Assembly: GCA_021777685.1 (NCBI GenBank)
Contig: JAJYDH010000020.1
Span: forward strand, 1 to 24,399
Reading direction: 5' to 3'
Length of the DNA stretch: 24,399 nucleotides
Source of the DNA: Planctomycetota bacterium
GTDB lineage: Bacteria > Planctomycetota > Planctomycetia > Isosphaerales > Isosphaeraceae
Each line of letters begins with the position of its first letter. Within the stretch, counting starts at the first letter, position 1. A program made the position numbers and the translations under genes. The notes below the pieces were generated by a model. That model was given only the letters and a program-made list of their open reading frames with translations. It was not told the DNA's origin and made no database searches. This document shows, piece by piece, positions 15,481 through 24,374 of this stretch.

Positions 15481-16437
15481 ATGCGCGTGCTCGTCACCGG
15501 CGCGGCCGGCTTCATCGGCTCCACGCTGGTCGATCATCTGCTCGCGAGGGGGGACGAGGTCGTCGGCGTCGACAATTTCGACCCGTTCTATCCCGCGACT
15601 CGGAAGCGATCGAACCTGGCCGAGGCCGTCCAGAATCCCCGATTCCGCCTGGCCGATCTCGACATCCTGGACGCGACCAGGCTCGCGGAGGTCGTGCTCG
15701 GAGCCCGGCCGGGCGCGATCGTCCACCTGGCGGCAAGGGCCGGGGTCCGCCCGAGCGTCGAGGCGCCCTCGGCCTATGCCTCGACGAACCTGGTGGGGAC
15801 CACGAACCTGCTGGAAGCCGCCTGCCGGCTCGACCCGCGGCCCCGGCTGGTCTACGCGTCGAGTTCGAGCGTCTACGGCGACCGTCCGACCTCCCCGTTC
15901 CGCGAGTCCGACCCGGTCGACCGGCCGATCAGCCCTTACGCCGCCTCCAAGAAGGCATGCGAGCTGATGGCGCACGCCTTCCACCACGTCCACGGGCTCG
16001 ACGTCACCGGCCTGCGGTTCTTCACGACCTACGGGCCGAGGAATCGCCCGGACCTGGCGATCCCCAGGTTCACCCGGCTCATCGAGCGCGGCGAGGCCGT
16101 GCCGATGTTCGGCGACGGCTCGTCGAGGCGGGATTATACCTTCGTCGAGGACATCGTCGACGGGATCGTCCGGGCCGTGGACCGCTGCTCGGGACACCAC
16201 CTCTACAACCTGGGCCATTCCGACCCGATCGAACTGAGGGCGATGATCGAGGCCCTCGGCGAGGCGCTGGGCCGGGTCCCCACGATCCGCCGGCTGCCCG
16301 ATCAGCCGGGCGACGTCCGGATGACCTGCGCCGACATCACCCTGGCCGCCGCCGAGCTGGGCTATGCCCCCTCGACGCCGTTCCGCGAGGGCTTGCGCCG
16401 GTTCGTCGCCTGGCATCGGGCGAGCCGAGAGGACTGA
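15481..16437 (+). CDS. NAD-dependent epimerase, UDP-glucuronate 4-epimerase-like
   Basis: This is a 318-residue extended SDR of normal length. The NAD-binding motif GAAGFIGS is at residues 7-14, followed by VVGVDNFDPFY. AGVRPSVEAPSAYASTNLVGT is a signature of UDP-glucuronate 4-epimerases and their CapI/WbpP-like relatives. The catalytic serine region is YASSSSVYGD, and Tyr153/Lys157 lie in YAASKKACE. FFTTYGPRNRPD, FGDGSSRRDYTFVEDIVDGI and LGHSDPIEL complete the family pattern. The likely reaction is interconversion of UDP-glucuronate and UDP-galacturonate for surface polysaccharide; a GalE-type specificity remains possible. It is a soluble cytosolic protein. A possible -10 box (TAGGAT, 15434-15439) lies upstream. 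It is convergent with the RND pump gene. Confidence 0.9.
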   Translation: MRVLVTGAAGFIGSTLVDHLLARGDEVVGVDNFDPFYPATRKRSNLAEAVQNPRFRLADLDILDATRLAEVVLGARPGAIVHLAARAGVRPSVEAPSAYASTNLVGTTNLLEAACRLDPRPRLVYASSSSVYGDRPTSPFRESDPVDRPISPYAASKKACELMAHAFHHVHGLDVTGLRFFTTYGPRNRPDLAIPRFTRLIERGEAVPMFGDGSSRRDYTFVEDIVDGIVRAVDRCSGHHLYNLGHSDPIELRAMIEALGEALGRVPTIRRLPDQPGDVRMTCADITLAAAELGYAPSTPFREGLRRFVAWHRASRED

Positions 16438-16480
16438 TCGCCAACGGTCGTCCACCGGCCGCCGGGCGGACGAACCGACA

Positions 16481-16507
16481 CCGCCCCGGCCGGGTGGGCC
16501 GGGGCGG
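16481..16507. terminator. Hairpin terminator between epimerase and RND pump genes
   Basis: A perfect 11-bp stem (CCGCCCCGGCC at 16481-16491 with 16497-16507) and a 5-base loop lie in the 100-base gap between two convergent genes. It probably acts in both directions. The T content after the stem is low. Confidence 0.65.
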
Positions 16508-16537
16508 CGTCGTTCGCGATCGCGGTCGATGTCGGCC

Positions 16538-19500
16538 TCAGTCGCGATCGTGGTTCTGTCGGAGGATCGCGTCGGTGTAGTGCGACCCGGCGATCAGCTC
16601 TTCATTCTGCTCGCCGCCGCCGGCCGGGGCCGGGAAGAACGAGTAGAGGACCGGCATGACGTAACGGGTCAGCGCCAGCGTGACGAGCATGCCCCCCACG
16701 ACGACGATCGCCAGGGGCTTCTGGGCCTGAGAGCCGATCGACGTGGCGAAGGCCGCCGGGGCGAGCCCCAGCGCCGCCGTCAACGAGGTGATGACCATCG
16801 GCCTGACCCGAAGCTCCGCGCCCCTGAGGACGGATTCGCGGACCGGCAGGCCGGCCGCCCGGAGCTGGTTGAAGTACGAGATCAGCAGCACGCCGTTCTG
16901 CACCGCGACGCCGAAGATCGAGATGAACCCGACCGCCGCCGAGATGCTGAACGGCGTGTGGGTGAGCCGGAGGGCCCAGATACCGCCCATCGTGGCCGCG
17001 ACGACGTTGACCATGACCAGCATGGCGTCCTTGATCGAGTTGAACGCGGTGTAGAGCAGGCCCATGATGAGCCCGATCGACAGCGGGACGATCCACATGA
17101 GCCGGCCGTTGGCCGCCTGCATCTGGGCGAATTCGCCCGTCCACTCGATCCGGTAGCCCTTGGGGAGCTGGGCCCCCCCCTTGGGGTCGTTGACCTTCCT
17201 CTGGGCGTCCTCGATCGCCGAGGCCAGGTCGCGGCCGCGCACGCTGAACTTGATCGGGATGTAGCGCTGGTTGTTCTCCCGGTAGATGTAGGACGCCCCC
17301 GAGACGTGCGGGCTGATCTTCGCGAGCTGCCCCAGGGGAATCCGCGCGCCCGACTTGCCGTCGACGCCCGGGGTGTCCACGGGTATCCGGCCGATGACCG
17401 TCGGGTCGTCGCGGAGGGCGACCGGCAGCCTCAGGATGATGTCGTAGAGCTTCTCCCCCTCGACCATCTGCGAGAACGCCTTGCCGCCGATGGCCACCTG
17501 GACGGCCGCCTCCACGTCGGCCACGTTGACCCCGTAGCGGGCGCACGCCTGCCGGTCGATGGTGATCTCCATGTTGGGCTGCCCCAGGATGTGGAACAGG
17601 CCGACATTCTCGATCCCCTTGACGCTCCGCAGGACGTTGACCACGCGCTGGCCGGTCTCCTCAAGTGCGTGGAGGTCGTTGCCGAACAGCTTGACCGAGT
17701 TCGCCCCCTTGACGCCCGAGAGTGCCTCCTCGACGTTGTCGCGGATGAGCTGCGAGAAGTTGAAGGTGATGCCCGGGAACTCGTCGAACTTCTTCATGAG
17801 TTCGTCTTCGATCTGCACGCGGGTCATGCCCTTCCGCCACTTCTCCATTGGCTTGAGGGGCGCGTTGAATTCGAGGTTGAAGAAGCTGGTGACGTCGGTC
17901 CCGTCGTCCGGCCGCCCGACGTGCGACATGACGTTCTTGATCTCGGGAATCGAGGCGATGACCTCGCGGAGCCGGGGCGCCATCCGCTCGGCGGCCTCCA
18001 GCGAGACCGTCCGGGGCAGCAGGGCCCTGATCCAGAGGTTCCCCTCTTCGAGCTGGGGCATGAACTCGCCGCCCAGCCCCGGCACCAGGGCGAAGGTGAA
18101 GACCAGCAGCCCCATCAGGACGCCCAGCGTCAGCCATCGGAAGTCGAGGAACAGGTTCAACTTGTTGAGATAGCCCCGCTTCATCAGCCTGTCCACGATC
18201 GTGGACTTCTCTTCCATCCCGTTGTGGTAGAAGAAGGAGCAGAGCACCGGCGCCAGCGAGAGGGCCAGGAGCAGCGCCCCGAAGATCGCGAAGGCGTAGG
18301 TGTTGGCCATCGGGCCGAACAGGGCGCCTTCCGGGCCGGTCATGGCGAAGAGGGGGATGAACGCGCAGACGATGATCGCCGTCGAGAAGAACAGCGCCCG
18401 CTCGATCTCCTTCGACGCCTCGGCGATCCGCTCGATCATCGGCCGGCTCCGGTCCGACCCGTGGGCCGTGATGTGCCGGAAGATGTTCTCGACGATGATG
18501 ACCGAGCTGTCGACGATGATCCCGAAGTCGACCGCCCCGATCGACAGCAGGTTGGCCGACTTGCCCTGGACGTAGATCACCGTCACCGAGAACAGCAGCG
18601 CCAGCGGGATCATGATCGCCACGATCCCCGCGCTGATCAGGTCGCCCAGGAAGACGAAGAGGATCGCGACCACCAGGATCATCCCGACGACCAGGTTGTG
18701 CAGGACGTTGTGCGTCGTGACGTGGACCAGGTCGGTCCGCTGGTTGAAGACCCGGATGTTCATCCCCTTGGGGAGGATGCCCGACGTCTGGATCTCCTTG
18801 AGCTTGTTCTCCACCAACTCGGCGGTGACGAGCGACTTCTCGTACTTCCGCATCAGGACGATGCCCTCGACGACGTCGTCCTCGTCGATGTCGACCTCGA
18901 CCACCCGGCCGTCCTTCTCCATCTCCTTGAGCTTCCGGCCCACGATCCCCAGCCGGGGCCGGTGATTCTCCACGACCTGCGCGATCTGCTTGACGAAGAT
19001 GGGGATTCCGTTGGTCGAGGCGACGACGACGTTGTTGATGTCGTTGATCTTCTCGGCCACGATCCGGTCCGACCGGTCGACGTTCATCGGGTCGAGCGGG
19101 TCGAGGCCCCCGCCGAGCAGCCCCAGCGACCGGACGTAATGGGCCTGGCTCCCCAGCGTCAGGATGTCGCCGCCGACGTTGGCGTTCGAGTTGTCGATCG
19201 CGTCCTCGACCTGCTTGAGCGTCACGTTGTACTGGCGGAGCAGCCGGGTGTCGAGCAGGACCTGATATTGCTTGACGGTCCCTCCGTAGCCGGTCACGTC
19301 GATCACCCCGGGCACGGTCTTCAGGGTCCGCTGGAGCACCCAGTCCTGCACCGCCTTGATCTGGTTCGTCGTGTAGCCCGGCCCTTCGAGGACGTAACGG
19401 ACGATCTCACCGGTCGGGCTCCAGGGGGAGAGTCCCGGCGTCACCCCCTGGGGCAGGTTGGCGACGAAGCCGATCCGGTTGATGACCTCCTGCCGGGCCG

Positions 19501-19813
19501 ACCAGTAGTCGGTCCCGTAGGCGAACTGGCATTTGATGTCATTCAGGCCGCCCACGGACGTGCTCCGGAGGCTCTCCAGCCCCGGCATCCCGTTGAGCGC
19601 CGTCTCGATCGGGATGCCGACCAGCCGCTCCATCTCCTCGGGGCTGAACCCGGGAGACTGGGTGATGACCTCGACCAGCGGCGGCGTCGGGTCGGGATAG
19701 GCCTCGACGTTCAGCTCGCGCGCCGAGTGGATGCCGACCGCGATCAGCGCGAGCACCCCCGCGATGACGAGCAGGCGGTTGTGCAAGCTCCACAGAATGA
19801 TGAACCGGACCAT
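16538..19813 (-). CDS. CzcA/CusA-type heavy-metal efflux RND permease
   Basis: This is a 1091-residue inner-membrane proton/metal antiporter of the HME-RND family. ATG 19813 is chosen over a 25-codon upstream extension because it opens straight into the first transmembrane segment (FIILWSLHNRLLVIAGVLAL). Family marks include EAYPDPTPPLVEV, SPGFSPEEMERLVGIPIE, GYGGTVKQYQVLLD and NFSQLIRDNVEEALSGVKG. The proton-relay helix DFGIIVDSSVIIVE has Asp429, Asp435 and Glu442 at the spacing of CzcA residues D402, D408 and E415. The metal specificity (Zn/Co/Cd or Cu/Ag) is not decided by what I can see. No adaptor or outer-membrane channel gene sits in the same transcription unit within the window; the closest upstream gene encodes a small secreted hypothetical protein. 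Confidence 0.95.
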   Translation of the reverse strand: MVRFIILWSLHNRLLVIAGVLALIAVGIHSARELNVEAYPDPTPPLVEVITQSPGFSPEEMERLVGIPIETALNGMPGLESLRSTSVGGLNDIKCQFAYGTDYWSARQEVINRIGFVANLPQGVTPGLSPWSPTGEIVRYVLEGPGYTTNQIKAVQDWVLQRTLKTVPGVIDVTGYGGTVKQYQVLLDTRLLRQYNVTLKQVEDAIDNSNANVGGDILTLGSQAHYVRSLGLLGGGLDPLDPMNVDRSDRIVAEKINDINNVVVASTNGIPIFVKQIAQVVENHRPRLGIVGRKLKEMEKDGRVVEVDIDEDDVVEGIVLMRKYEKSLVTAELVENKLKEIQTSGILPKGMNIRVFNQRTDLVHVTTHNVLHNLVVGMILVVAILFVFLGDLISAGIVAIMIPLALLFSVTVIYVQGKSANLLSIGAVDFGIIVDSSVIIVENIFRHITAHGSDRSRPMIERIAEASKEIERALFFSTAIIVCAFIPLFAMTGPEGALFGPMANTYAFAIFGALLLALSLAPVLCSFFYHNGMEEKSTIVDRLMKRGYLNKLNLFLDFRWLTLGVLMGLLVFTFALVPGLGGEFMPQLEEGNLWIRALLPRTVSLEAAERMAPRLREVIASIPEIKNVMSHVGRPDDGTDVTSFFNLEFNAPLKPMEKWRKGMTRVQIEDELMKKFDEFPGITFNFSQLIRDNVEEALSGVKGANSVKLFGNDLHALEETGQRVVNVLRSVKGIENVGLFHILGQPNMEITIDRQACARYGVNVADVEAAVQVAIGGKAFSQMVEGEKLYDIILRLPVALRDDPTVIGRIPVDTPGVDGKSGARIPLGQLAKISPHVSGASYIYRENNQRYIPIKFSVRGRDLASAIEDAQRKVNDPKGGAQLPKGYRIEWTGEFAQMQAANGRLMWIVPLSIGLIMGLLYTAFNSIKDAMLVMVNVVAATMGGIWALRLTHTPFSISAAVGFISIFGVAVQNGVLLISYFNQLRAAGLPVRESVLRGAELRVRPMVITSLTAALGLAPAAFATSIGSQAQKPLAIVVVGGMLVTLALTRYVMPVLYSFFPAPAGGGEQNEELIAGSHYTDAILRQNHDRD

Positions 19814-19961
19814 GAGTCGCGTTCCCGTGTGATGAAGCCGAGGGGGATGAAGATCACGGACGATCGACGACCGGGGCCGCCGGCGCACCCCTCGGACTCG
19901 CCCGCGCGGGGCGGTCGGGGGTCGGGACGGCGGCTCGACGGGACGACGGGAAGCCGACGAC

Positions 19962-20336
19962 TCAACAGCGCATCGGGAACGAGGCGATCGGACACGGGGC
20001 CGGACCTTCGAAGTGCCGCGTCTCGGCGGGGAGGCCCGGCAGGGCCCAGGTCAGCCGGGCGACGGGCAGCGACGCGAGGAGGTCGAGCTGGACGAACCAG
20101 GACTCGTCCTGCTCCTCGGCGTCGTAATCGTCCAGGATCGGCGACGACCAGGGGGTCGAGCGGTGTCGATGGTCCAGCCGCCGGGGGGCCGACACCGAAT
20201 GCGAGGGCGAGGGCGCGGGGCCGCCGGATCGGGCCACCGGGCCCGCCGCCGGACGCCCGACCTCGCCGGAACTGAGGGCCGCACGCCCGTCAAGCCCGGC
20301 GACCAGGGCGAGGATCGCAACCCAGACCATGTTCAT
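19962..20336 (-). CDS. Small secreted hypothetical protein upstream of the RND pump
   Basis: A frame of 124 codons starts from ATG 20336; a second ATG two codons later is equally possible. Codon use is typical of real genes here. The N-terminus is a signal peptide (MVWVAILALVAGLDGRA). A Pro/Ser/His-rich linker (SPSHSVSAPRRLDHRHRS) and an acidic stretch (DDYDAEEQDE) follow, then a C-terminal part (SWFVQLDLLASLPVARLTWAL) with two cysteines near the end. I recognise no family. The gene is 148 bases upstream of the pump on the same strand. The histidines and acidic residues would suit metal binding, but that is speculation from context. Confidence 0.55.
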   Translation of the reverse strand: MNMVWVAILALVAGLDGRAALSSGEVGRPAAGPVARSGGPAPSPSHSVSAPRRLDHRHRSTPWSSPILDDYDAEEQDESWFVQLDLLASLPVARLTWALPGLPAETRHFEGPAPCPIASFPMRC

Positions 20337-20392
20337 CTTCGATGACCGCTCGTGCCGGGAGGCCCCGGACTTTGAAGACCCTTCAGTGGAAT

Positions 20393-20421
20393 AATCTGAC
20401 ACATCCGGCCCGGACAATCAA
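20393..20421 (-). promoter_or_regulatory. Weak candidate promoter for the small secreted gene and RND pump
   Basis: On the minus strand TTGATT (20416-20421) and CAGATT (20393-20398) are 17 bases apart, 57 bases before the start codon at 20336. The -10 match is poor (3/6), so confidence is low. Confidence 0.22.
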
Positions 20422-20537
20422 CCGAACCCGCCAAAACCGGGGCACGACCGTCGGGCCCACCGGGATAAACCGCCGTCGCGGCCCGGGGTAACGGGGACAT
20501 CCCGGCAAGCTCCTCCCTGTCTACGCTCGCCGCGGCC

Positions 20538-20566
20538 TTGAGGCCCGGACAAACCCCGGCTACCAT
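20538..20566 (+). promoter_or_regulatory. Candidate sigma-70-type promoter for the YceH-family gene
   Basis: TTGAGG (20538-20543) and TACCAT (20561-20566) are separated by exactly 17 bases, each matching the consensus at 4 of 6 positions. They lie about 88 bases before the start codon at 20654. The rest of the 317-base divergent gap (20337-20653) shows no other clear element apart from the weak minus-strand candidate. Confidence 0.35.
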
Positions 20567-20653
20567 ACGAATCCGAGGGTCACTTCGCCCGAATCCGAGC
20601 CCCCCTCGGAGGCTCCGCGACGATCCCATCCCGGGCGAGGTCCGAGAAGCCGC

Positions 20654-21379
20654 ATGAACGCTCCGGTCGAGAAATCCTGGGTCCCGCTCAACCACCGAGA
20701 GCGGCGCGTCCTCGGCGTCCTGGTCGAGAAGGCCAAGACCACGCCCGAATATTATCCGCTGACCATCGCCGCCATCGTGACCGGCTCCAACCAGAAGTCG
20801 AACCGCGACCCGATCACCAACTTCGACGCCGACGACGTCGAGGAGATCCTCCAGGGGCTCCGCAAGAAGGGCGCCGTGGTGATGGTCGAGGCCGGCGGCC
20901 GGGTCGTCCGCTGGAAGCACACCCTGTACGACTGGCTGAAGGTGACGAAGGTCGAACTGGCGGTGATCGCCGAGCTGCTCCTCCGGGGGGCCCAGACCGA
21001 GGGCGACCTCCGCGCCCGCGCCGGCCGGATGGAGCCCCTGCCCGATCTCGCGGCGCTCCAGACCGTCATCGAATCCCTCGTCGCGAAGGACCTGGTCGTC
21101 TACCTCTCCCCCCCGGGCGTCCGGCGGGGCGTCGTCGTGACCCACAACCTGTACCCGCCCAACGAGCTCGACCGCGAGAAGGCCCGCCAGGCCGCCGCCC
21201 CCGCGCTCGACGACGAGCCCGAACGACCGGCCCGGCCCGCGCCGGCGAGGCTCGAATCCGCGCCCGCCGTCTCGCCCGACGAGCTGGCCCGGCTCAGGGC
21301 CGACCTCGAAGCCCTCCGCGAGCAGGTCCACGCCCTCTCGGCCGAAGTTCGCGAGTTGAAGTCGGCCCTCGGGGCCTGA
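20654..21379 (+). CDS. YceH/DUF480 family protein
   Basis: This is a 241-residue protein of the DUF480 family (PF04337), whose known structures are two tandem winged-helix domains. Family marks are LNHRERRVLGVLVEKAKTTPEYYPLT, the near-invariant NQKSNRDP, and DDVEEILQGLRKKGAVVM, followed by the second domain (ELAVIAELLLRGAQTEGDLRARAGRM, LPDLAALQTVIESL). After a Pro/Ala-rich linker (about 180-205) the C-terminus is a heptad coiled coil (ELARLRADLEALREQVHALSAEVRELKSAL), also typical of the family. It is cytosolic. The biological role of the family is unsettled; a DNA-binding regulator is suggested by the fold only. It stands alone, divergent from the small secreted gene and separated from the next gene by a palindromic repeat. 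Confidence 0.92.
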   Translation: MNAPVEKSWVPLNHRERRVLGVLVEKAKTTPEYYPLTIAAIVTGSNQKSNRDPITNFDADDVEEILQGLRKKGAVVMVEAGGRVVRWKHTLYDWLKVTKVELAVIAELLLRGAQTEGDLRARAGRMEPLPDLAALQTVIESLVAKDLVVYLSPPGVRRGVVVTHNLYPPNELDREKARQAAAPALDDEPERPARPAPARLESAPAVSPDELARLRADLEALREQVHALSAEVRELKSALGA

Positions 21380-21403
21380 TCGCCCCCCTCCTCGAATGAT
21401 CGC

Positions 21404-21461
21404 GTAGGGTGGGCACCGCCCACCATGACCCGGCCGAATTGGTGGGCGGTGCCCACCCTAC
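21404..21461. repeat. REP/MITE-like palindrome, copy 2
   Basis: Perfect 22-base inverted arms (21404-21425 and 21440-21461) flank a 14-base loop, the same loop length as in copy 1 at 11901-11978. The ends GTAGGGTGGGC and GCCCACCCTAC, and the arm-internal GCCCACCA/TGGTGGGC, are shared with copy 1. Only the inner spacer of each arm differs (ACC here, a 13-base spacer there). It fills the gap between the YceH gene and the GH38-like gene. Confidence 0.85.
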
Positions 21462-21488
21462 CATCTTCCAGAAGAGTGGCCTGAGCCG

Positions 21489-24374
21489 ATGGAGACGCCT
21501 CCCCACGGGACCGACGACGCCCCGCCCCCCGAGCCGGCCGTCGCGTTCCGGATCATCTCCCTCCTCGCCGGGGACGGCCAGGAGCCGCCCGCCGGCCTGA
21601 CCGACGCCGAGGCCCTGGCCGCCTGGTGCGCCTCGACCGCCCCCTGGCACCCCGCCCTGCTGGCCATCGCCGACGCCCTGCCCCGGACCGCCGACCTCGC
21701 GACCCCGCCCGACCCCCAGGCCGGGGACCTCTTCCTCGTCGCCGCCGGCCGCCTGGCGCAACTCCCGTCCGAGACCCGCGAGCGGGCCGAGGCGGCGGGC
21801 GTGCCCGTCATCGAGGCGAGCCCGGACCGGATCGCGACCGTCCGAGCCGTGCTCGCCCGGTCGCCGGATGCCTCGGCCGAGATCGACCCGCTCGACCCCG
21901 TCGCCCGCGATTACCTGGCCCTCGGCGCGGGCTTCGGCTGGCTCCGCGACCTGACCCTGGCGATGGGGCACGTCGACACCCTGTCCCACGCCAACCTGCT
22001 CCGCGAGGCCGTCAACGGCGCGAAAGCCTGGCGATCGGGCGATCCGACCGCCGCGACCAACCGCCTCCGCGCGGGGTTCGAGCTGCTGACCGAGGCCCGC
22101 GAGCGGATCTACCCGCTCGACGGCTACATCCTCGACCTCTGCCTGCTCGACCCGGCCACGCCGCCGGACGCCCTGGCATCGATCCTGGAACACCACACGC
22201 CCGTCACCCTGATGGGGCCGGCGATCGCCTTCGAGGTCTTCGCCGATCGCGAGCCGGGGCGCGCCGCCGAGGTCCGCGAGGCCATCACCGAGGGCTGGCT
22301 CGACGTGATCGGCGGGGCCTATTCCGAGGTCGACGAGCCGTTCCTGCCCTGGTCGTCGATCGCCTGGCAATTCCGCCAGGGGGCCGCGACCTACCGCCGT
22401 CACATCGACGACCGGAACGTCGAGACCCTGGCCCGTCGGCGATACGGGCTCTATCCGCAGTTGCCCCAGATCGCCCGCCGGTTCGGCCTCCGGTTCGCCC
22501 TCTACGGGGCCCTCGACGCGGGCCGGTTCCCGCTGCCGTCCGACGCCAAGCGGCTCTGGGCCTCGCCCGACGGCACGACGCTGGAGTCGATCTCCCGCCC
22601 GCCGATCGCCGCCGACCGCGCGGCCGAGGGGGCGAGGCTGGGCTGGCGGATCGGCCGATCGATGCGCGAGGACTCGTCGGCGACGCTGGCGATGGCCCAC
22701 TGGCCGAGCCCGGTCGCCCCCTGGTTCGAGGACTTCCGCCGGACCGCCGCCTATTCGCCGGTCTTCTCGCGCTGGGTCACGGTCAACGACTTCTTCCACC
22801 GCTCCGACCGCCCGTTCGAGGAGATCCAGCCCTCGCTCGACGAGTACGCCCCCGCCTACCTCGTCCAGGCCGCCGCCCGCCGAGACTCCGCGCCGATCTC
22901 GGGCCGGGTGAAGCACCGGAGGGCCAGGGCGAGCCTCGACGCCCTGATCGCGACCAGCGCCCTCGCCTCGGCCCTCCGGGGCTCCCGGATCGAGCCGGGG
23001 TCGTCGACCGAGGAATTGGAACGGTCGATCGAGACGGGACAGGTGGGCCGGGAACCCGTCGGCCTCGACGAGGGCGCCCGCGAACTCGCCGGCCAGATCA
23101 TCGGCCCGGATGCCCCGGGTCGGCCGGGGTATCTCGTCCTCAACCCGACCGGCGTGGCCAGGCGGGCGCGGGTGGTGCTCGAAGGCGCCTCGGCCGACCT
23201 CCGCCCCGAGGGGCCGCTCCGCGTCGCCCAGCTCACCGAGGAGGGCGTCCGGGCGGTCGTCGACCTCCCCCCGTTCGGCTTCGCCTGGGTCCCCCGCGAG
23301 TCGGCCCCCGACCGGCCCGCCTCGCCCGTCGGCGTCGTCTCGGTCCGCGACCGGACCCTCTCCAACGAGTCGATGACCGTCGCGATCGACCCTTCGACCG
23401 GCGGGATTCGCGGGATCAACGCCGTCGGCGAGGAGACGGCGAGGCTCGGCCAGCAACTCACGATCGTCGGCCTGGTCGGCCCCGACGGCAAGCCCGCCGC
23501 CAGCAGGATGCGCTGCTCCTCGTTCGAGGCCGATTACGGCGGCCCCGCGCTCGCCCAGGCCACGACGCTCGGCACGATCCACGACCCGCGCGACGACCGC
23601 AAGCTCGCCTCGTTCCGCCAGCGGTTCCGCCTCTGGAGCGGCCGGCCGGCCCTCGAAATCGAGATCACCCTGTCCGACCTCGATCCCGCCTGGCTCGAAA
23701 AGGCCGCCGCGTCCGACCCCTGGACCAACTACCTGGCCTGCCGGTGGGCCTGGCCCGACCAGCAGGCGACGCTCCGCCGGACCTCGCTGCTCGCCCCCTT
23801 CGCCACCGAGGCCGAGCGGCCCGAGACCCCCGACGCCCTGGACATCACCTCCCGCCAGCGCCGGACGGCCCTCCTCTTCGGCGGGCTGGCCCACCACAGG
23901 AGGCAGGGCCAGCGGATGCTCGACACCCTCCTCATCGCCGGCTCCGAGGCCGGGCGGACCTTCAGCCTGGGCGTCGTGCTCGACCTCGAACATCCCTTCG
24001 CCGCCGTCCTCGACGCCGAAGGCCCCGCGCCCGTCGTGCCCGACCGGAACGGGCCGCCCCGCTCGGGACCGACCGGCTGGCTGGTCCAGGTCGACCACAA
24101 GTCCGTGGCGGTCCTCCGGCTCGAATTCACGGAGAAGTCGGGCGACGGCCACGGCCACGGGATCATCGCCGACCTGGTCGAGACCTCCGGCAAGGCCGCT
24201 CGCTGCCGCCTCCGGGCCTTCAAGGACCCGATCCAGGCCAGGCAGGTCGACGGCCACGGCGAGCACGTTTTCGAACTCGCGATCGAAGGGGACGCCGCGC
24301 TGATCGATCTCACGCCCCACGAAATCGCCCGGGTCGAGTTGACCCTGGGCACGGTCGTCGTCGACGAAGTGTAA
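21489..24374 (+). CDS. Large GH38/alpha-mannosidase-like protein with altered active site
   Basis: This is a 961-residue protein without a clear signal peptide. Residues of about 150-400 resemble the N-terminal barrel of GH38 alpha-mannosidases. MGHVDTLSHANLL (His161, Asp163) matches the family's metal-binding H-x-D region. GWLDVIGGAYSEVDEPFL and QFRQGAATYRRH match the segment before the nucleophile, and YGLYPQLPQIARRFGLRFAL matches the FG-x-x-x-x-LPQ motif. The position of the catalytic Asp (DxFG in active enzymes) is Arg317. The C-terminal half is beta-rich with MTVAIDPSTGGIRGI, like the GH38 beta-sandwich domain. I infer a divergent or inactive mannosidase-fold protein, and the family call is moderate. 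The ATG at 21489 has only a weak upstream GA-rich site and follows directly after a palindromic repeat. Confidence 0.8.
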   Translation: METPPHGTDDAPPPEPAVAFRIISLLAGDGQEPPAGLTDAEALAAWCASTAPWHPALLAIADALPRTADLATPPDPQAGDLFLVAAGRLAQLPSETRERAEAAGVPVIEASPDRIATVRAVLARSPDASAEIDPLDPVARDYLALGAGFGWLRDLTLAMGHVDTLSHANLLREAVNGAKAWRSGDPTAATNRLRAGFELLTEARERIYPLDGYILDLCLLDPATPPDALASILEHHTPVTLMGPAIAFEVFADREPGRAAEVREAITEGWLDVIGGAYSEVDEPFLPWSSIAWQFRQGAATYRRHIDDRNVETLARRRYGLYPQLPQIARRFGLRFALYGALDAGRFPLPSDAKRLWASPDGTTLESISRPPIAADRAAEGARLGWRIGRSMREDSSATLAMAHWPSPVAPWFEDFRRTAAYSPVFSRWVTVNDFFHRSDRPFEEIQPSLDEYAPAYLVQAAARRDSAPISGRVKHRRARASLDALIATSALASALRGSRIEPGSSTEELERSIETGQVGREPVGLDEGARELAGQIIGPDAPGRPGYLVLNPTGVARRARVVLEGASADLRPEGPLRVAQLTEEGVRAVVDLPPFGFAWVPRESAPDRPASPVGVVSVRDRTLSNESMTVAIDPSTGGIRGINAVGEETARLGQQLTIVGLVGPDGKPAASRMRCSSFEADYGGPALAQATTLGTIHDPRDDRKLASFRQRFRLWSGRPALEIEITLSDLDPAWLEKAAASDPWTNYLACRWAWPDQQATLRRTSLLAPFATEAERPETPDALDITSRQRRTALLFGGLAHHRRQGQRMLDTLLIAGSEAGRTFSLGVVLDLEHPFAAVLDAEGPAPVVPDRNGPPRSGPTGWLVQVDHKSVAVLRLEFTEKSGDGHGHGIIADLVETSGKAARCRLRAFKDPIQARQVDGHGEHVFELAIEGDAALIDLTPHEIARVELTLGTVVVDEV

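Noticed and set aside
13101..15524. Minus-strand open frame of 807 codons opposite the M50 fusion
   Set aside because: Same shadow effect; the sense strand encodes a clear PqqD/M50/HlyD protein with intact catalytic motifs.
12040..19813. A single RND efflux operon joining the HlyD adaptor and the CzcA-like pump
   Set aside because: The genes are on opposite strands, with the M50 fusion and the epimerase between them, so they do not form one operon. Functional pairing cannot be excluded but is not supported.
16364..20275. Plus-strand open frame of 1303 codons opposite the RND pump
   Set aside because: It mirrors the pump gene; the translation is an Asp/Arg/His/Gly-rich low-complexity string without domains. 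Long antisense frames are expected from the third-position G/C bias.
21294..24320. Minus-strand open frame of 1008 codons opposite the GH38-like gene
   Set aside because: Gly/Arg/Asp/Pro-rich shadow with no fold-like pattern.
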